Origin: JANNBN01 sp031430595
GTDB taxonomy: Bacteria; Actinomycetota; Acidimicrobiia; Acidimicrobiales; JANYDT01
Direction of reading: 5' to 3'
DNA length: 42,086 bases
NCBI GenBank assembly: GCA_031430595.1
Contig: JANPBU010000038.1
Location: 1 to 42,086 of the forward strand
Below are positions 40,114 through 42,086 of the stretch, piece by piece. A program made the translations under genes and the position numbers. Position 1 is the first letter of the stretch; every line of letters begins with the position of its first letter. Below the pieces are notes generated by a model, which did not search any database, was not told the origin of the DNA, and saw only the letters and a list, made by a program, of their open reading frames with translations.

Positions 40114-41223
40114 TCAATCGAGGTGTGAGACCGGGGTTGAACGAGGTGGCAACAGAATTGCGCTGAGGCCCAATCCAATGATCGCAGTCCAAAGCAACGT
40201 ACCGGTCCAGAACTCTCGCTGCCAAACGAGGTTGTGGCCCCGAATCGTGAAGGCAATGTAGGTTCCCCATAAAAGCAGCGGGCTGACGAAGGCGAACAGT
40301 CGAAAAGCACTTCGTCGCGAGGATATCTGACGAAGAAGCAGCCAAGCAACGTCCATGAGAAGTCCAGCAACTGCCATAGAAACAAACAGTGGCTTAAGAA
40401 TGAAGTCTACGGAAATAAGCGCACTTATGGCAGTAACCGCAAATGTGGCGGTCAGCGTTCCAAACGGAATGTCCCAACGACGCACAAGGAGCAACATCGA
40501 CCCGATGATCGCAACGGTGAAGAGCAAAAGCCCAGTGATTTGCGACAGTTGAAATGCCAGGGCGAGTTGGGGGACTGGGAGAGGCAGCTCGGTTGTAAAG
40601 ACGCCGCCGTCGCTGATCGGAGTAAACGGGCTGTTGAAGCTGAGGAACACGGAAAAGATCGTCCCGATTACGCCCATAGAAATCGCCGCTGGCGCAATTT
40701 TCGCCAACGAAAGGCGTCCGGTGGCACCGGATGTGTCGACCCAAAGGGCTCTGATCGGCCCAAAAGCCAAGAGAAAGAACGACGTCATGAGCCCGAGGTG
40801 TGTTGGGCTGAAGAGGATTGCCACATTCTGTTCGACCCCCCACTTAATATGCCATCCCATGTCAAGCAGACCCGAGATGCCGAAGAGGACAGCCCCGACG
40901 CTTGCTCCGATCAACCCGTGAGGTACGGCGTCGAACCCCTGAGCGCCTGCTTGCATTCGCCTGCGCGCAATAAAGAGCAGATATACGGCGGAGGCAAACC
41001 ATCCGGCGTACAGCAGGCCGTGCGCCGATGTAAAGAACGTGTCAAGACTCTCTTCGGTGTTGTGTTTGCGAGTATCTATTGCGAGCCCGACACCGACCCA
41101 CAGCACGAAGAACGAAAGAATGGCCCGCTCTCGCCCGGTGGTTCCTTGGCTGGCCACCTGTTCCTCAGTTCGAGCCTGAGCAAGGCGAGATCCGGCGCGA
41201 ATGGAGCTGTCGACGGTAGTCAT
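40114..41223 (-). CDS. Polytopic membrane protein of unknown function
   Basis: 369 residues with about nine membrane helices after a 30-residue cytoplasmic N-terminus (ILSFFVLWVGVGLAI, GLLYAGWFASAVYLLFIA, HGLIGASVGAVLFGISGLLDMGWHI, LGLMTSFFLLAFGPI and so on). An HxxxW-type motif (DMGWHIKWG) follows one helix. No family is recognised. The opening FFTSAHGLLYAGW and FSPTHLGLMTSF segments, each with a His, might bind a metal or haem, but this is a guess. Confidence 0.75.
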   Translation of the reverse strand: MTTVDSSIRAGSRLAQARTEEQVASQGTTGRERAILSFFVLWVGVGLAIDTRKHNTEESLDTFFTSAHGLLYAGWFASAVYLLFIARRRMQAGAQGFDAVPHGLIGASVGAVLFGISGLLDMGWHIKWGVEQNVAILFSPTHLGLMTSFFLLAFGPIRALWVDTSGATGRLSLAKIAPAAISMGVIGTIFSVFLSFNSPFTPISDGGVFTTELPLPVPQLALAFQLSQITGLLLFTVAIIGSMLLLVRRWDIPFGTLTATFAVTAISALISVDFILKPLFVSMAVAGLLMDVAWLLLRQISSRRSAFRLFAFVSPLLLWGTYIAFTIRGHNLVWQREFWTGTLLWTAIIGLGLSAILLPPRSTPVSHLD

Positions 41224-41235
41224 TCGTCGAGCCTA
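41224..41235 (-). promoter_or_regulatory. Candidate leaderless -10 element of the membrane-protein gene
   Basis: On the minus strand TAGGCT (41235-41230) is 6 nt before ATG 41223, without a Shine-Dalgarno. Confidence 0.4.
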
Positions 41236-41470
41236 CGCAAATGATGGAACAAATTGGCACCCGACACCACGATGGTCTTTCTCCGCGGTTCCGATGAGAA
41301 TCGAAGGATGGCAGATCTTGGCGAAGGTTCCCAATTATTTGAAGCAAAACGCCATGTGGGGTCAGGCTTGGATAACATGGACCAACTTCCATAAAGCTGC
41401 GAGACGGCACCTGAAATTGAACATTGTTCGACCCCGTTAGGCGGGTGCCCCGAGATGTCAGGAGAAACGT

Positions 41471-41905
41471 ATGCGTGTAGGTGAAGTACTTCGGGTTAAG
41501 GGTTCGACCATCGTGTCCATTTCACCGCTTGCGACGCTGCAAGACGCTGCGGCAAGTTTGCTGGAACATCATATTGGTGCCCTCGTTGTTTTAGATCAGC
41601 AAGAAGTATTGGTTGGCATTCTGAGCGAGCGAGATATCGTCTCGGCTGTAGCAAGAAACGGCGCTGACGCCTTGGGCGCTCACGTTGGCGATGCTATGAG
41701 TTTTGACGTTGTCACCTGCGCCCCCGAGGAGAGTGTGGAACAACTTATGGTGTTGATGACCGAGCACCGAATACGTCATCTCCCGGTTATAGACAGGTCA
41801 ATATTGATAGGTGTCATTAGTATTGGCGATGTTGTGAAACACCGTATTTCCGAAGTCACCGACGAGTCACAGGTGTTGGCCGACTACATGGGCCTTGGTC
41901 GATAG
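41471..41905 (+). CDS. CBS-pair domain protein
   Basis: 144 residues with two CBS motifs: VSISPLATLQDAAASLLEHHIGALVVLDQQEVLVGILSERDIVSAVA and VVTCAPEESVEQLMVLMTEHRIRHLPVIDRSILIGVISIGDVVKHRI. Such stand-alone pairs bind adenosine nucleotides and sense energy state. Shine-Dalgarno AGGAG is 6 nt before ATG. The gap 41224-41470 upstream shows nothing supported except a short frame. Confidence 0.93.
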   Translation: MRVGEVLRVKGSTIVSISPLATLQDAAASLLEHHIGALVVLDQQEVLVGILSERDIVSAVARNGADALGAHVGDAMSFDVVTCAPEESVEQLMVLMTEHRIRHLPVIDRSILIGVISIGDVVKHRISEVTDESQVLADYMGLGR

Positions 41906-41946
41906 CCTCGCTGCTTGAGATCAAACAGGGTTGGTTGGGGCGTGGC

Positions 41947-42086
41947 ATGGTGTGCTGTGATGCAGCCGTGTCAGCCGTCTGGTTAAACACCTCAGGGAAA
42001 CCATTCGATGTAGGCACCCCAACAACAGACATACCAGCGAGGAACCGTAAAGCAATCGCAGCCCGAGACCTGTGTTGCCGGTGGGG
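41947..42086 (+). pseudogene. HNH-endonuclease (DUF222-type) C-terminal fragment, runs off the window
   Basis: In one frame after the CBS gene the sequence reads MVCCDAAVSAVW, LNTSGKPFDVG, TPTTDIPARNRKAIAARDLCCRW up to the last base. CDA...V...G.P.DVG..T..IP...R.AI.ARD..CR corresponds to the C-terminal part of actinobacterial DUF222/HNH proteins, just before their HNH core. Only about 45 codons lie in the window. No DUF222 domain precedes it (the CBS gene ends 40 nt upstream), so the fragment is 5'-truncated. Whether the HNH core is complete lies outside the window. HNH genes of this type are often dispersed as mobile copies. Confidence 0.6.

Noticed and set aside
41201..41440. Short plus-strand frame (79 codons) before the CBS gene
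   Set aside because: Starts antisense inside the membrane-protein gene, no ribosome site, no family pattern; might contain a small peptide from 41294 but cannot be supported.

Overview
The window looks like a chromosomal segment of a high-to-moderate GC actinobacterium, most probably of the class Acidimicrobiia (Ilumatobacter / Microthrix-like). This rests on recognisable actinobacterial proteins (polyphosphate glucokinase, MoxR-free Moco genes, a Rho factor with a long Arg/Asp/Glu-rich insert, a LAxTG-type wall-sorting signal, the FmdB-moeA neighbourhood) and on the many starts that look leaderless. No database search was possible, so the taxonomic call is an inference.

Layout. 1-4.7 kb: the 5' part of a tRNA, then a 1.5-kb-codon SdrD_B-repeat surface protein on the minus strand. 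4.9-9.1 kb: luciferase-like oxidoreductase, argS and lysA. 9.1-10.1 kb: a symmetric nest of four 16-bp repeats and an orphan zinc-ribbon-like protein. 10.1-12.9 kb (minus): TauE/SafE permease, MFS transporter and an AIM24-family protein. 13.0-22.4 kb (plus): a housekeeping run hom-thrC-rho-unknown-flippase-like protein-prfA-prmC. 22.4-23.6 kb (minus): SAF-domain protein and an FmdB/Ruc-like zinc-ribbon protein preceded by a CIRCE-like operator. 23.7-28.7 kb (plus): molybdenum-cofactor genes moeA, moaA and moaC, interrupted by a MazEF-like toxin-antitoxin pair, a triple 19-bp repeat and an AAA+ ATPase. 28.9-29.7 kb: small membrane protein, tRNA-Ala(CGC), and a frameshifted YdeI-family remnant abutting the tRNA. 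29.8-33.5 kb: a tight operon of a small barrel-like protein, an IclR regulator, a dihydropyrimidinase/hydantoinase-type amidohydrolase and a two-domain VOC protein. 33.5-42.1 kb: a diguanylate cyclase, ppgK, a TrpB-like PLP enzyme, a DUF1838 protein, an EcsC-like protein, an alpha/beta hydrolase, a Cys-rich conserved protein, a polytopic membrane protein, a CBS-pair protein, and the beginning of an HNH-endonuclease fragment that runs off the end.

How it works together. Aspartate-family amino acid synthesis is represented by lysA, hom and thrC; translation and its termination by argS, prfA and prmC; transcription termination by rho; Moco synthesis by moaA, moaC and moeA. The 29.8-33.5 kb operon looks catabolic, with its own regulator, acting on a cyclic amide/imide or a related C-N ring substrate that cannot be named from sequence.

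Most notable: the four-copy mirror-symmetric repeat at 9.12-9.28 kb; the CIRCE-controlled FmdB/Ruc-like chaperone candidate; a repeated TANNNT-N6/7-start signature at about twelve genes, implying widespread leaderless transcription; a recurring habit of short (15-21 bp) tandem duplications at gene ends (argS, rho, trpB-like, hydantoinase, mazF-like toxin); and a one-base-deletion pseudogene next to tRNA-Ala.
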